From Phenylobacterium sp. (lineage in GTDB: Bacteria > Pseudomonadota > Alphaproteobacteria > Caulobacterales > Caulobacteraceae), in NCBI RefSeq assembly GCF_030693625.1, contig NZ_JAUYAF010000012.1:1-64000 (forward strand): a DNA stretch of 64,000 nucleotides. Reading direction: 5' to 3'. This document shows positions 16,969-26,246 of the stretch, piece by piece. A program made the position numbers and the translations under genes. The notes beneath the pieces were generated by a model. It had not been told where the DNA came from, ran no database searches, and saw only the letters and a list, made by a program, of their open reading frames with translations. How positions within the stretch are numbered: position 1 is the first letter of the stretch; each line of letters starts with the position of its first letter.

Positions 16969-19900
16969 TCGCCCTGCTCGCAGGCGAAGGCCCCCGCTGG
17001 TTCAACATCCCGGCCCACCGCCCCTTCGTCCACGACCTGGCGCGGGGCCTGTTCGACGCCCTGTCGCCGCTTGGCCCCGAGGCCCTGTCCCAGGCCGTGG
17101 TTCTCACCCCCACCCGCCGCGGCGCCCGGGCGCTCGCCGACGCCTTCATCGCCGCCGCCGGAGGCCGCGCCGTCCTGCCGCCGCAGATCAGGCCCCTGGG
17201 GGATCTGGACGAAGGCGAGCCGCCCTTCGAGCCCGGCGACCTGGCCATCGACCTGCCCGCCGCCATCGGGCCCCTGCGCCGCCGTTTCGAGCTGATCGCC
17301 CTGGTGAAGGGCCACGAAAAGGAACTGAAGCGCGAGCTGGACGCCTCGGCCGCCCTGGAACTGGCCGACGCGCTCGGGTCCTTCCTCGACAGCCTGCAGA
17401 TCGAGGAGGTCAGCGCCAGGGATGGCCTGGCCGACCTGGTGAGCGCCGACCTCGCCGAGCACTGGCGGGTCAGCCGGGAGTTCCTGGAGACCGCGCTGAC
17501 CTCCTGGCCCGCTCGCCTGCACGAGCTCGGCGTCGTCGATGTCAGCCAGCGCCGGGTAGCCCTGCTGCGCGCCCTCGCGGAATCCTGGGACCGCAGGCCG
17601 CCCGAGGGAATTCTCATCGCCGCGGGCTCCACCGGCACGGCGCCGGCCACCGCCGACCTGCTGACCGTCATCGCCCGCGCGCCCCAGGGCGCGGTGATCC
17701 TGCCCGGCCTCGACGAGAGCCTTGCCGACAAGGCCTGGGCCCAGGTGGGCGAACAACACCCTCAAGGCGCCATGAAGCGTCTGCTGACCCGCGCCGGGAT
17801 CGCCCGCCGCGACGTCCTGCTCTGGCCGGCCTCCGACACCCTGGACACCGCCGGCCGCTGGCGCCGCCGGGTGATCAACGAGGCCCTGCGGCCCGCCGAG
17901 GCCACCGCCGACTGGCTGACCGTCATCGAGACCCTGCGCGCCGAGGGCCAGGCCGAGGACATCGACCCCATCGCCGAGGGCCTGAAGGGTCTGTCGGTGG
18001 TCACCGCCCGGGGAGAGGAAGAGGCCGCCACAGTGGCCGCCCTGCTGCTGCGTGAGGCGCTGGAGGTTCCCGGCCGGACCACCGCCCTGGTGGCGCCCGA
18101 CCAGACCCTGGCCCGCCGCGTCGCCGCCAAGCTGGCCCGCTGGGGCGTCGCCGCCGACTCCTCGGCGGGCTCGGCCCTGGCCGGCTGCCGCTGCGGGGTG
18201 CTGGCCGCCCTGGTCGCCAAGGCGGCCGACGATCCCCTGGACCCGGTCACCCTGCTGGCCATCGCCAAGCATCCCTTGGTCTGTCTCGGCGCCGACCCCG
18301 AGACCCTCGACCGGCGGCGCGCCGCCCTGGAGCTGCACGGCCTGCGCGGGCCCCGCAAGACCACCTGGGCCGCCCTGGAGGCCCACCTGCGCCGCAAGGC
18401 CTCGGACGCCCGCATCGAACCCGGCGCGGTTGAGGACGCCCTGGCCTTGGCCGCCCAGCTCCGCGACGCCCTGACCCGTCTGCAGGCGCCCTATACCGAC
18501 GACGAGGCCCGCCCCGCCGACGCCGCCCGCACCCTGGCTGAAACCATGGAGGCCCTGGCCGCAGACCAGACCGGCGACACCGGCGACCTCTGGGCCGGCC
18601 ATGGCGGCGAGGCCCTGGGCCGCCTGCTCTCGGGCCTGATGAGCGAATCCGACGGTTCGCCGGCCGTCAGCCGCCGGGGCTTTGCGGATCTCCTGGCCCG
18701 GCTGATGTCGGGGGAAAGCATCCGCTCGGGCGGCGCCACCCATCCCCGCCTGCGCATCCTGGGCGCCATCGAGGCCCGCCTGACCCGCGCCGACCGGCTG
18801 ATCGTCGCCGGCCTGGAGGAAGGCGTCTGGCCCCAGGGCGCGGCCCTGGACCCCTTCCTGTCGCGGCCGATGCGCGAGGCGCTCGGCCTGCCGCCGCCGG
18901 AGCGCCGCGTGGGCCTGGCCGCCCACGACTTCGCCCAGGCCGCCTGCGCGCCCGAGGTGATCCTGCTGCACTCCGAGCGCCGCGAGGGCGCGCCCGCCGT
19001 GAAGTCCCGCTGGCTGTGGCGGCTGGAGACCCTGGCGCGCGGCGCCGGCATCGACCTGCCGACCCGTCCCGAGATCCTGGACTGGGCGAGATCCCTCGAC
19101 GCGACCACCGACTACACCCCCGCCAAGCGCCCCGCCCCGCGCCCGCCGGTCGCCGACCGCCCCCGCGAAATGGCCGTCACCCGGGTCGAGGCCCTGACCC
19201 GCGACCCCTATGCCGTCTGGGCCCGTGACATCCTGCGGCTCTACCCCCTCGAGCGTCCCGACGAGGCCGTGGAGGCCCGCGCCCGCGGCACCGCCATCCA
19301 CAAGGCCTTCGAGCGCTTCGCCGAGGCTCATCCCGTTGAGGTTCCCCCTGACGCCGCGTCGATCTTCGAAGCCATGTACGTCACCGCTCTTGAGGAGGCC
19401 GGCATGCCCCACGAGGCCCTGGCCCGCGAAAGCGCCCTCGCCCGCGAGGCTGCGCTATGGGTCGCCGACCTGGAGCGCCGGCGCCGCGCCGACGGCCGCA
19501 CCATCCATGTCGAGCTGAAGGGCGAGCTGGAGATCAATGCGCCCGGCGGCCTCTTCAAGGTCAACGCCCGGGCCGACCGCATCGAGATCTCGCCGGAGGG
19601 CTACGGCCACATCCTCGACTACAAGACCGGCAAGGCGCCCTCGCAGAAGGTGGTGGACACCGGTTTCTCGCCGCAGCTCACCCTGACCGCCGCCATCCTG
19701 GCCTATGGTGGTTTCCCGACCCTCGGCCGCCCCATGCCTGGCGACCTGACCTATCTCGAGGTCACTGGCCGCAAGCCCGCTGGCCGCGAGGAGACCCGCG
19801 CCGCCGCGGGCGAGGAGAGCGAGGCCGCCGCCCGCACCGCCCTGGACGGCCTGGGCAAGCTGGTCGCCCGCTTCGACGACCCGGCACAGCCCTACCTGTC

Positions 19901-20000
19901 CCGATCGGCCCCACAGTTCGTGAAGACCCACATCAGCGACTACGATCACCTGGCCCGGGTGTTCGAATGGTCCACCAGCGGCGACGAGGAGGGCGAATGA
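16965..20000 (+). CDS. addB: Double-strand break repair helicase-nuclease subunit AddB
   Basis: The 1011-residue protein is the partner of AddA in a RecBCD-like helicase-nuclease that processes double-strand ends for recombination. The N-terminal VLTPTRRGARALADAF is the helicase-like motif, and HILDYKTGKAP near the C-terminus is the RecB-type nuclease motif. The start is GTG 16965-16967, overlapping the murU stop as GTGA. The Cys ligands that hold the iron-sulfur cluster of B. subtilis AddB are absent from the C-terminal stretch here, as in other alphaproteobacterial forms by my recollection. Confidence 0.94.
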   Translation: MIALLAGEGPRWFNIPAHRPFVHDLARGLFDALSPLGPEALSQAVVLTPTRRGARALADAFIAAAGGRAVLPPQIRPLGDLDEGEPPFEPGDLAIDLPAAIGPLRRRFELIALVKGHEKELKRELDASAALELADALGSFLDSLQIEEVSARDGLADLVSADLAEHWRVSREFLETALTSWPARLHELGVVDVSQRRVALLRALAESWDRRPPEGILIAAGSTGTAPATADLLTVIARAPQGAVILPGLDESLADKAWAQVGEQHPQGAMKRLLTRAGIARRDVLLWPASDTLDTAGRWRRRVINEALRPAEATADWLTVIETLRAEGQAEDIDPIAEGLKGLSVVTARGEEEAATVAALLLREALEVPGRTTALVAPDQTLARRVAAKLARWGVAADSSAGSALAGCRCGVLAALVAKAADDPLDPVTLLAIAKHPLVCLGADPETLDRRRAALELHGLRGPRKTTWAALEAHLRRKASDARIEPGAVEDALALAAQLRDALTRLQAPYTDDEARPADAARTLAETMEALAADQTGDTGDLWAGHGGEALGRLLSGLMSESDGSPAVSRRGFADLLARLMSGESIRSGGATHPRLRILGAIEARLTRADRLIVAGLEEGVWPQGAALDPFLSRPMREALGLPPPERRVGLAAHDFAQAACAPEVILLHSERREGAPAVKSRWLWRLETLARGAGIDLPTRPEILDWARSLDATTDYTPAKRPAPRPPVADRPREMAVTRVEALTRDPYAVWARDILRLYPLERPDEAVEARARGTAIHKAFERFAEAHPVEVPPDAASIFEAMYVTALEEAGMPHEALARESALAREAALWVADLERRRRADGRTIHVELKGELEINAPGGLFKVNARADRIEISPEGYGHILDYKTGKAPSQKVVDTGFSPQLTLTAAILAYGGFPTLGRPMPGDLTYLEVTGRKPAGREETRAAAGEESEAAARTALDGLGKLVARFDDPAQPYLSRSAPQFVKTHISDYDHLARVFEWSTSGDEEGE

Positions 20001-23000
20001 CCGTCATTCCCTTCCCCACCCGCGAGATCGATCCGCAACGTGTCGCCGCCGACCCGGAGCTGTCGGCCTTCGTCACCGCCAACGCCGGCTCGGGCAAGAC
20101 CAAGACCCTGATCGACCGGGTCGCCCGCCTGCTGCTGGCCGGCGCCGAGCCCGCCACCATCCTCTGCGTCACCTACACCAAGGCCGCCGCCGCCGAGATG
20201 CAGCGCCGGCTGTTTGGCCTGCTGGGCGACTGGTCGGTCTGCGACGACACCCGCCTGCGGCAGGCCCTGTCGGACCTCGAGGGCCGGCCGATCGGCGACT
20301 ATGACCCCCTGCGCCTGTCGGCGGCCCGCGCCCTCTTCGCCCGCGCCCTGGAGACCCCCGGCGGCCTGAAGATCCAGACCATCCATGCCTTCTGTGAGAA
20401 GCTGCTGCGCCGCTTCCCCCTGGAGGCCGGCGTCTCCCCCGGTTTCCGGGTGATGGACGACGCCGCCAGCGCCGCCATCGCCGACGCCGCCCGCAAGGCC
20501 GTGGCCCGCCTGGCGCTCAAGGGCGAGGGGCGGGTCGCTGAGGCCTATGCCCGCTTCTCCGTGGCCCTGGATTTTCAGAGCTTCCAGTCGATGTTCGGCG
20601 CCTTCGAGAGCGCTCGGGGCCGCCTCGCCGCCTATCTGGAAAAGCACGGGGGCCTGCCGGGCGCCGTGGCCGATGTCTGGGGGGTCTGCGGCTTCCCCGA
20701 GCCGGTCGATCCCGAGGCCGTCGAGCTGCGCGCCATCGCCGCGCTCAACCTGCGCACCTGGCGCGAGGCCGCCGAGGTCCTGGCCCAGGGCGGCAAGGCC
20801 GACGCCAAGAACGGCGCGGCCCTCGCGGCCCTCGCCAGCGAGCCGACCTTCCACGGCGCCCTGGCCTGCCTCTTCACCGACAAGGGCGAGGGGACGCCGG
20901 CTGCCTGGGTCGCCAAGACCAGCGGCCTCAAGAGCCACGAACCCCTGCGCGCTGGCCTGCTGGCCGACCAGGAAGCCCTGGAGGAGGCCCGCGCCTGGCG
21001 CCGCGCCGCCCAGGTGGCCGTGGATACCCAGGGGGCCCTGATCCTGGCCAACGCCTACCTCACCGCCTACGCCATGGAGAAGGCGTCCTACGGCGCGCTG
21101 GATTTCTCCGACCTCATCGAAAAGACCCGCGACCTGGTGGCCGAGAGCCCGGCGGCGGCCTGGGTGCTCTACAAGCTGGACGGCGGCATCGACCACATCC
21201 TGGTGGATGAGGCCCAGGACACCGCGCCGGACCAGTGGGCCATCGTCCGCTCTCTGGCCGGCGAATTCTTCTCCGGCGCCGGCGTCCCCACCGCGACCCG
21301 GCTGGAGCGCAACATGTTCGTGGTGGGCGACGAGAAGCAGTCGATCTACTCCTTCCAGGGCGCCCGGCCCGAGCTGCTGATGGAACAGTTCGAGTTCCAC
21401 AGGGACCGCGCCACCGGGGCCGGCTTCCGCTTCGAGAAGGTGGATCTGCTGGATTCCTGGCGCTCGACACCCCAGGTGCTCACCTTCGTCGACGCGACCT
21501 TCTCCTCGCCGGAACTGGCCACCGCCATCCTGCCGCGCGCCCTGGCCGAGCCCATCACCCACAAGGCGCGCCGGGTCGATCACGCCGGCTGCGTCGACAT
21601 CTGGCCCCTGGAGCGGGAGGAGAAGGGCGACGTCCGCGAGGCCTGGGACGCCCCCCTCGACCAGGAGACCGAGGCCAGCGCCAACAAGCGCCTGGCCGCC
21701 CGCATCGCCTGCGAGATCGGAGACCTGCTGGCCCGCGGCGACGGGGTGTTCGACAAGGGCCTGGGCGAGAGGGGCGAGTGGCGCCCCGCCCGCCCCGGCG
21801 ACGTCCTGATCCTGGTGCGCCGCCGCAAGGCCCTGTTCGAGGAGATTCTGAGGGCCCTAAAGCACGCCAAGATTCCGGTCGCCGGCGCCGATCGCCTGGC
21901 GCTCTCCGAACACATCGTCTTTGACGACCTGGTGGCGGTCGCCCGCTTCGCCCTGTTCCCCGCTGACGACCTGACCCTGGCGGCCCTGCTGCGCAGCCCC
22001 TTCTGCGACCTCACCGACGACAGCCTCTACGCCCTGGCCCGCAACCGCGCGCCGCTGAGCCTGTGGCAGGCGCTCACCGCCCGCGCCGAGGAGCGCCCCG
22101 AGTGGCGAGAGGCTCACGACCTGCTGACGCGCCTGCTGGAGGAGGCCCGCGAGCGTCGGCCCTTCGAGTTCTATTCCCGCCTGCTGGGCGCCCGCGACGC
22201 CGCCGGCCGCTCCATGCGCCAGCGCCTGCTGCGCCGCCTGGGCGGCGAGGCCGAAGACGCCCTGGACGAATTCCTGGCCCAGGTCCTGGCCGCCGAGAGC
22301 CGGGGGACCCAGGACCTGGAGAGCCTGACCGCCGCCTTCGCCAGCCTCGACATCACGGTCAAGCGCGAGATGGAGGCCGGCCGCGACGAGGTCCGGGTCA
22401 TGACCGCCCATGGCGCCAAGGGCCTGGAGGCGCCCATCGTCTTCCTGCCCGAGACCACGCTGAGCCGCGGCGCGCGCGGTACGCCCCTGTTGGAGACCGC
22501 GGACGGCGGCTTCCTCTGGTGCGCTTCGGCCAAGGGCGACTGCGAGGCCTCGGCCACCGCCCGCGAACGCCGCGCCGCCCGCGAGGAGGACGAGGCCTAC
22601 CGCCTGCTCTACGTCGCCCTCACCCGCGCCCGCGACCGCCTGGTGCTCTGCGGCCGGGTCGCCGCCAACGCCAAGGAAGAGAACCTCAAGGGCTGGTGGG
22701 GGGCGCTCACGGCGGCCTTCGACCACGCCGAGGTCAGCCCGCACAAGCGCGCCACCACCTGCGGCGAGCTGCAGATCCTGCGGTTCGGCCCCGACCCCGT
22801 CGCCTTGGGCAAGGCCGCCGACAGCGCGGCGACCGCGACGACCGCCCCCGCCTGGACCCGGGCGCAGGCCATCGCCGAGCCCCACGCCCGCTACGCCTCG
22901 CCGTCGCAGCTGGGGGAGGACGCCGCCACTCCGGCCGCCTCGCCCCTGGCGGTGGTGGCGGGCCTCGGCCGCTTCCGGCGCGGCGACCTGATCCACCGCC

Positions 23001-23488
23001 TGCTGCAGATCCTGCCCGACCTGGCGCTCGAGGCCCGCCCCGCCGCGGCCCTGCGCCTGCTGGCCCGGGAGCGCGACCTCACCGACGCGCAGCGCGCCGA
23101 GATGACCAGCGCGGCCCTGGGCGTGCTGAACGACCCCCGCTTCGCCGAGGTGTTCGGACCGGGCAGCCGCGCCGAGGTGGCCCTGGCCGGAACCGCGTCG
23201 AGACTGCCCGCCAGCCTGGCCATCTCGGGACGAATCGACCGGCTCGTGGTGCTGCACGACCGGGTGCTGGTGGCCGATTTCAAGACCAACCGCCCCTCCC
23301 CCGACCGCATCGAGGACGCCGACCCGGCCTATCTGCGGCAGATGGCGATCTATGCCGCGGTCCTGGCCGAAGTCTTCCCAGGGCGCGCGATTGAGGCCGC
23401 CCTGGTATGGACAGACGGGCCCAAGCTGATGGCGGTCCCAGAAATACTTATCAGCCAAACCCTTGCCGAGCTTGGCCGCGCAGGTTGA
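19997..23488 (+). CDS. addA: Double-strand break repair helicase-nuclease subunit AddA
   Basis: A 1163-residue UvrD/RecB-type helicase with a C-terminal nuclease. Walker A ([15 protein letters not shown]), the Walker B region (HILVDEAQDTAPDQW), YVALTRARDRLVLCG (motif VI) and the nuclease motif VLVADFKTNRPSP are visible. It starts with ATGA over the addB stop and completes the AddAB pair. The order B before A matches other alphaproteobacteria. The trxA gene follows after 81 bp. Confidence 0.96.
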   Translation: MTVIPFPTREIDPQRVAADPELSAFVTANAGSGKTKTLIDRVARLLLAGAEPATILCVTYTKAAAAEMQRRLFGLLGDWSVCDDTRLRQALSDLEGRPIGDYDPLRLSAARALFARALETPGGLKIQTIHAFCEKLLRRFPLEAGVSPGFRVMDDAASAAIADAARKAVARLALKGEGRVAEAYARFSVALDFQSFQSMFGAFESARGRLAAYLEKHGGLPGAVADVWGVCGFPEPVDPEAVELRAIAALNLRTWREAAEVLAQGGKADAKNGAALAALASEPTFHGALACLFTDKGEGTPAAWVAKTSGLKSHEPLRAGLLADQEALEEARAWRRAAQVAVDTQGALILANAYLTAYAMEKASYGALDFSDLIEKTRDLVAESPAAAWVLYKLDGGIDHILVDEAQDTAPDQWAIVRSLAGEFFSGAGVPTATRLERNMFVVGDEKQSIYSFQGARPELLMEQFEFHRDRATGAGFRFEKVDLLDSWRSTPQVLTFVDATFSSPELATAILPRALAEPITHKARRVDHAGCVDIWPLEREEKGDVREAWDAPLDQETEASANKRLAARIACEIGDLLARGDGVFDKGLGERGEWRPARPGDVLILVRRRKALFEEILRALKHAKIPVAGADRLALSEHIVFDDLVAVARFALFPADDLTLAALLRSPFCDLTDDSLYALARNRAPLSLWQALTARAEERPEWREAHDLLTRLLEEARERRPFEFYSRLLGARDAAGRSMRQRLLRRLGGEAEDALDEFLAQVLAAESRGTQDLESLTAAFASLDITVKREMEAGRDEVRVMTAHGAKGLEAPIVFLPETTLSRGARGTPLLETADGGFLWCASAKGDCEASATARERRAAREEDEAYRLLYVALTRARDRLVLCGRVAANAKEENLKGWWGALTAAFDHAEVSPHKRATTCGELQILRFGPDPVALGKAADSAATATTAPAWTRAQAIAEPHARYASPSQLGEDAATPAASPLAVVAGLGRFRRGDLIHRLLQILPDLALEARPAAALRLLARERDLTDAQRAEMTSAALGVLNDPRFAEVFGPGSRAEVALAGTASRLPASLAISGRIDRLVVLHDRVLVADFKTNRPSPDRIEDADPAYLRQMAIYAAVLAEVFPGRAIEAALVWTDGPKLMAVPEILISQTLAELGRAG

Positions 23489-23569
23489 TACCAGGACAGA
23501 CGCCGCCTATGTGGCGGATCGAACATCGCGGCTCATTCGTTGAGGCCGCAGGTATTTAAGGAGCTTTTG

Positions 23570-23893
23570 ATGAGCACCGTAGCGGTCACCGACGAGTCCT
23601 TTGAGAAGGACGTCCTGCAGTCCAGCAAGCCCGTGCTGGTCGATTTCTGGGCCGAGTGGTGCGGCCCCTGCAAGCAGATCGCCCCGGCGCTCGAGCAGAT
23701 CGCCGCCGAGCTGGGCGCCCAGGTCACCGTGGCCAAGCTCAACATCGAGGAAAGCCCCACCACCCCCTCGCGCTACGGCGTGCGCGGCATTCCGACGATG
23801 ATGCTCTTCAAGGACGGCCAGATGGCCTCGATGAAGGTGGGCGCCATGCCCAAGCAGAAGATCGTCGAGTGGCTCAACGAAGCCGGGATCTAA
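23570..23893 (+). CDS. trxA: Thioredoxin
   Basis: A 107-residue cytosolic disulfide reductase with the classical active site WAEWCGPCKQIAP and the cis-Pro region RGIPTMMLFKDG. The AAGGAG seven bases before ATG 23570 fixes the start; an in-frame ATG at 23540 is less likely. It follows addA in the same direction with an 81 bp gap that could hold its own promoter. A family A hairpin starts 11 bp after the stop. Confidence 0.97.
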   Translation: MSTVAVTDESFEKDVLQSSKPVLVDFWAEWCGPCKQIAPALEQIAAELGAQVTVAKLNIEESPTTPSRYGVRGIPTMMLFKDGQMASMKVGAMPKQKIVEWLNEAGI

Positions 23894-23903
23894 ACTGACG
23901 CGG

Positions 23904-23926
23904 CCTTCTCCCCTTGCGGGAGAAGG
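23904..23926. repeat. Solo family A half-hairpin between convergent genes
   Basis: A single 23 bp hairpin, arms ccttctccc/gggagaagg, identical to the outer arm of the longer A repeats. It sits between the convergent trxA and toroid-protein stops, where it could act as a two-way terminator although no T tract follows it. Confidence 0.8.
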
Positions 23927-23929
23927 GCC

Positions 23930-24790
23930 CTACAACGCCCCGTAGGCCTTCAGCGTCTTCAGCGCCGCCACGGTCATCACGCCGCGATATTCAAGCTGCG
24001 GCCCCGGCCCCACCGTCTCCCAGCTGATGGGCCAGCCGCCGTCGTGGTCCTGACGCGCCGCCAGCGCCTCCAGGTGATGGCCCAGCAGCTCCTTGGAGAA
24101 CAGGCTGTGGCAGAAGCTGGAGGGGCTGGGCGCCCAGTCCAGCGGCTTCTTCACATAGCCCTCGGCGCCTGCGTCCAATTCCACCAGGCCCGGGATGCGC
24201 TGCGCCAGAACCGCCAGCGCGGCCTGCGCGCGTGGCCGGTCGCCTGTGTGCTCCAGGAAACAGATCATCGGCATCAGGTCGTGGAACTTGTCCGTCTCCG
24301 AGCCCTCCACCACCGACCAGCAATAGGCCTCGCCCCGGGCCGCCCACGGGTGGTCGATCCCGTGCTTGCGTAGCAGGCCCACAATGGCCGCGGTCGGATT
24401 GATGTCGGCCGGAGGCTGCTCCCCCTCCACCTTCCACCAGACCGCGTGCGGCGCGGCGTTCACGCTGGGCAGGGCGAAGGGCAGGCCGCCCTCCGGGGTG
24501 GCGATGCTGGCCAGCCAGTCGCAGGCGCGGCCGGCCGTCAGCGGATCGAAGGCGTCGACCTCGTCGAGGATCTCGAAGGCGATCTGCACGTCCACCGGCT
24601 GGCTCGCCGGATCGCGCTTGTCCGGCTCCAGGGCCGAGCCAAATCCGCCGTCGCGCCCCTGATAGGCGGCCAGAGCCCGCACCACCGGCTCGGCCGAGGC
24701 TCCGTCGAAATGATGCTCAAACAGCCGCCGCTCCAGCAGCCGGCCATTGCGCAGCAGGAAGTCTCGGGCGCGGGCGAGGACGTCGGACAT
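23930..24790 (-). CDS. Alpha-alpha toroid (prenyltransferase/squalene cyclase-like fold) protein
   Basis: The 286-residue protein has repeated short motifs such as QGRDGGFGSALEPD, PEGGLPFALPSV and DHDGGWPISWE, the QW-like repeats of the terpenoid cyclase/prenyltransferase alpha-alpha toroid fold. The acidic DXDD of squalene-hopene cyclases is absent, so an enzymatic cyclase role is not supported. The start ATG 24788-24790 has a GAGGGAG upstream; the longer frame to 24814 is less likely. It is a single gene convergent with trxA. Function is unknown. Confidence 0.72.
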   Translation of the reverse strand: MSDVLARARDFLLRNGRLLERRLFEHHFDGASAEPVVRALAAYQGRDGGFGSALEPDKRDPASQPVDVQIAFEILDEVDAFDPLTAGRACDWLASIATPEGGLPFALPSVNAAPHAVWWKVEGEQPPADINPTAAIVGLLRKHGIDHPWAARGEAYCWSVVEGSETDKFHDLMPMICFLEHTGDRPRAQAALAVLAQRIPGLVELDAGAEGYVKKPLDWAPSPSSFCHSLFSKELLGHHLEALAARQDHDGGWPISWETVGPGPQLEYRGVMTVAALKTLKAYGAL

Positions 24791-24881
24791 GGGAGCTCCC
24801 TCGTTGAAGAACAAAACTAGAACGAGAAAGCGGAGATGTGCAAGTGCGCTTTCCTACCCCGCTGCGCAGCGGAGCAACGTC

Positions 24882-26198
24882 TCAGGTCGGCCAGGTGTCG
24901 GGGCTCAGCGCCAGGACCTCGCCGGCGAAGTGCAGGCCGCCGCAGATGATCACGTGAGGGGCCGGGCCATCCACCGCCAGGGCCATGGTGGTGGCCGTCG
25001 TCACGTCCGGCGCGGTCTCGGCGGTCAGTCCCGCCTGAGCCGCCGCCGCCGCCAGGTCCTCCGGCGAGAGCGCCGTGGTGGACTCAAACGTCGTGGCGAT
25101 CACCCGCGCCCCGAGCCGCTGCAGCGGCTCGAAGAAGCCCACCGAGTCCTTGCGGGCGTACTGGGCCACCACCAGGGTCACCGGACGCCCGTCGCGGGCC
25201 AGGCGATCCACGGTCTCGGCGAGCGCCCGCCCGCCGTGGGGATTGTGCGCCCCGTCCAGCCACAGGTCGGCGCCGCGCGCCACCGCCGCCGCGCCCAGCG
25301 GCCCGGCCGTCAGCCGCTGGAACCGCGCCGGCCACACCGCGCCGGCCACCCCCTTGGCCAGGGCCGCCTCGTCGATGCGCGGGTCGCCCCAGGTGAGCAG
25401 GGCCATGACGGCCAGCGCCGCATTGCCCACCTGGTGCGGGCCGTAGAGCCCCGGCATCGGCAGGTCCAGCAGCCGGTCTGGCGTCTGGATCAGCATGCGG
25501 CCGTTCTCCTCCCAGGCGTCGATGTCGCGGCCCATGGCCAGCATCGGCGCCGACAGGCCCTCGGCCTCTCGCTCGATGACCTCGAAGGCTTCCTCGATCT
25601 GACGCGCCACGATCACCGGGCGGCCCTGCTTGATGATGCCGGCCTTCTCCCAGGCGATCTTGGTCAGCTCGGGCCCCAGCATCTCCAGGTGGTCGTAGTC
25701 CACCGGGGTGATGATACAGACCGCCGGCGCGTCGAAGACATTGGTGCAGTCGAACCGGCCCCCCAGCCCCACCTCGATCACGCAGAGGTCGGCGGGCGTC
25801 TGGGCGAAGGCCTTCAGCGTCATGGCCGACATGATCTCGTTGAAGCTGATCTCGCCGCCGTCGTTCTCGGCGATAGAGGTGTCGATCAGCTCGCGCAGCC
25901 GCTGCTCGCCGATCAGCTCGCCCGCGATGCGGATGCGCTCGGCGAACCGCACCAGGTGCGGCGAGGTCAGCACATGCACCTTCAGCCCCGCCGCCTCGGC
26001 GATGGCGCGCAGATAGGCGGTGGTGGAGCCCTTGCCGTTGGTGCCGGCCACGTGGATCACCGGCGGCAGTTTGTCCTGCGGCCTTCCCATGGCCTCCAGC
26101 AGGCGCAGCACCCGCCCGGTGGACAGGTCGATCAGGGACGGGAATTCCTCGCGCAGCCGCGCGATCATCGCGTCGAAGGCGCGGATCTCATCATACAT
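24882..26198 (-). CDS. folC: Bifunctional folylpolyglutamate synthase/dihydrofolate synthase
   Basis: The 438-residue Mur-ligase-type enzyme adds glutamate to dihydropteroate and to reduced folates. The ATP-binding HVAGTNGKGSTTAYLRAI and the family motifs TSPHLVRFAERI and FEVGLGGRFDCTN-like ICVIEVGLGGRFDCTN are present, as is DGAHNPHGGRAL near the C-terminus. It is the last gene of trpF-trpB-trpA-accD-folC, 48 bp after accD; accD-folC adjacency is common in proteobacteria. Confidence 0.95.
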   Translation of the reverse strand: MYDEIRAFDAMIARLREEFPSLIDLSTGRVLRLLEAMGRPQDKLPPVIHVAGTNGKGSTTAYLRAIAEAAGLKVHVLTSPHLVRFAERIRIAGELIGEQRLRELIDTSIAENDGGEISFNEIMSAMTLKAFAQTPADLCVIEVGLGGRFDCTNVFDAPAVCIITPVDYDHLEMLGPELTKIAWEKAGIIKQGRPVIVARQIEEAFEVIEREAEGLSAPMLAMGRDIDAWEENGRMLIQTPDRLLDLPMPGLYGPHQVGNAALAVMALLTWGDPRIDEAALAKGVAGAVWPARFQRLTAGPLGAAAVARGADLWLDGAHNPHGGRALAETVDRLARDGRPVTLVVAQYARKDSVGFFEPLQRLGARVIATTFESTTALSPEDLAAAAAQAGLTAETAPDVTTATTMALAVDGPAPHVIICGGLHFAGEVLALSPDTWPT

Positions 26199-26246
26199 GG
26201 GGCGTGGCCTGGAGAGGGCTGAACGGGATCAGGCGGAGGCGAGGGA

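Noticed and set aside
16824..19412. A 862-codon open frame on the minus strand, opposite murU and addB
   Set aside because: Shadow of addB. The Gly/Gln/Val-rich translation matches no family, while AddB motifs are intact on the plus strand. The same holds for 19946-21583, 21857-23458 and 56984-59191 on the minus strand.
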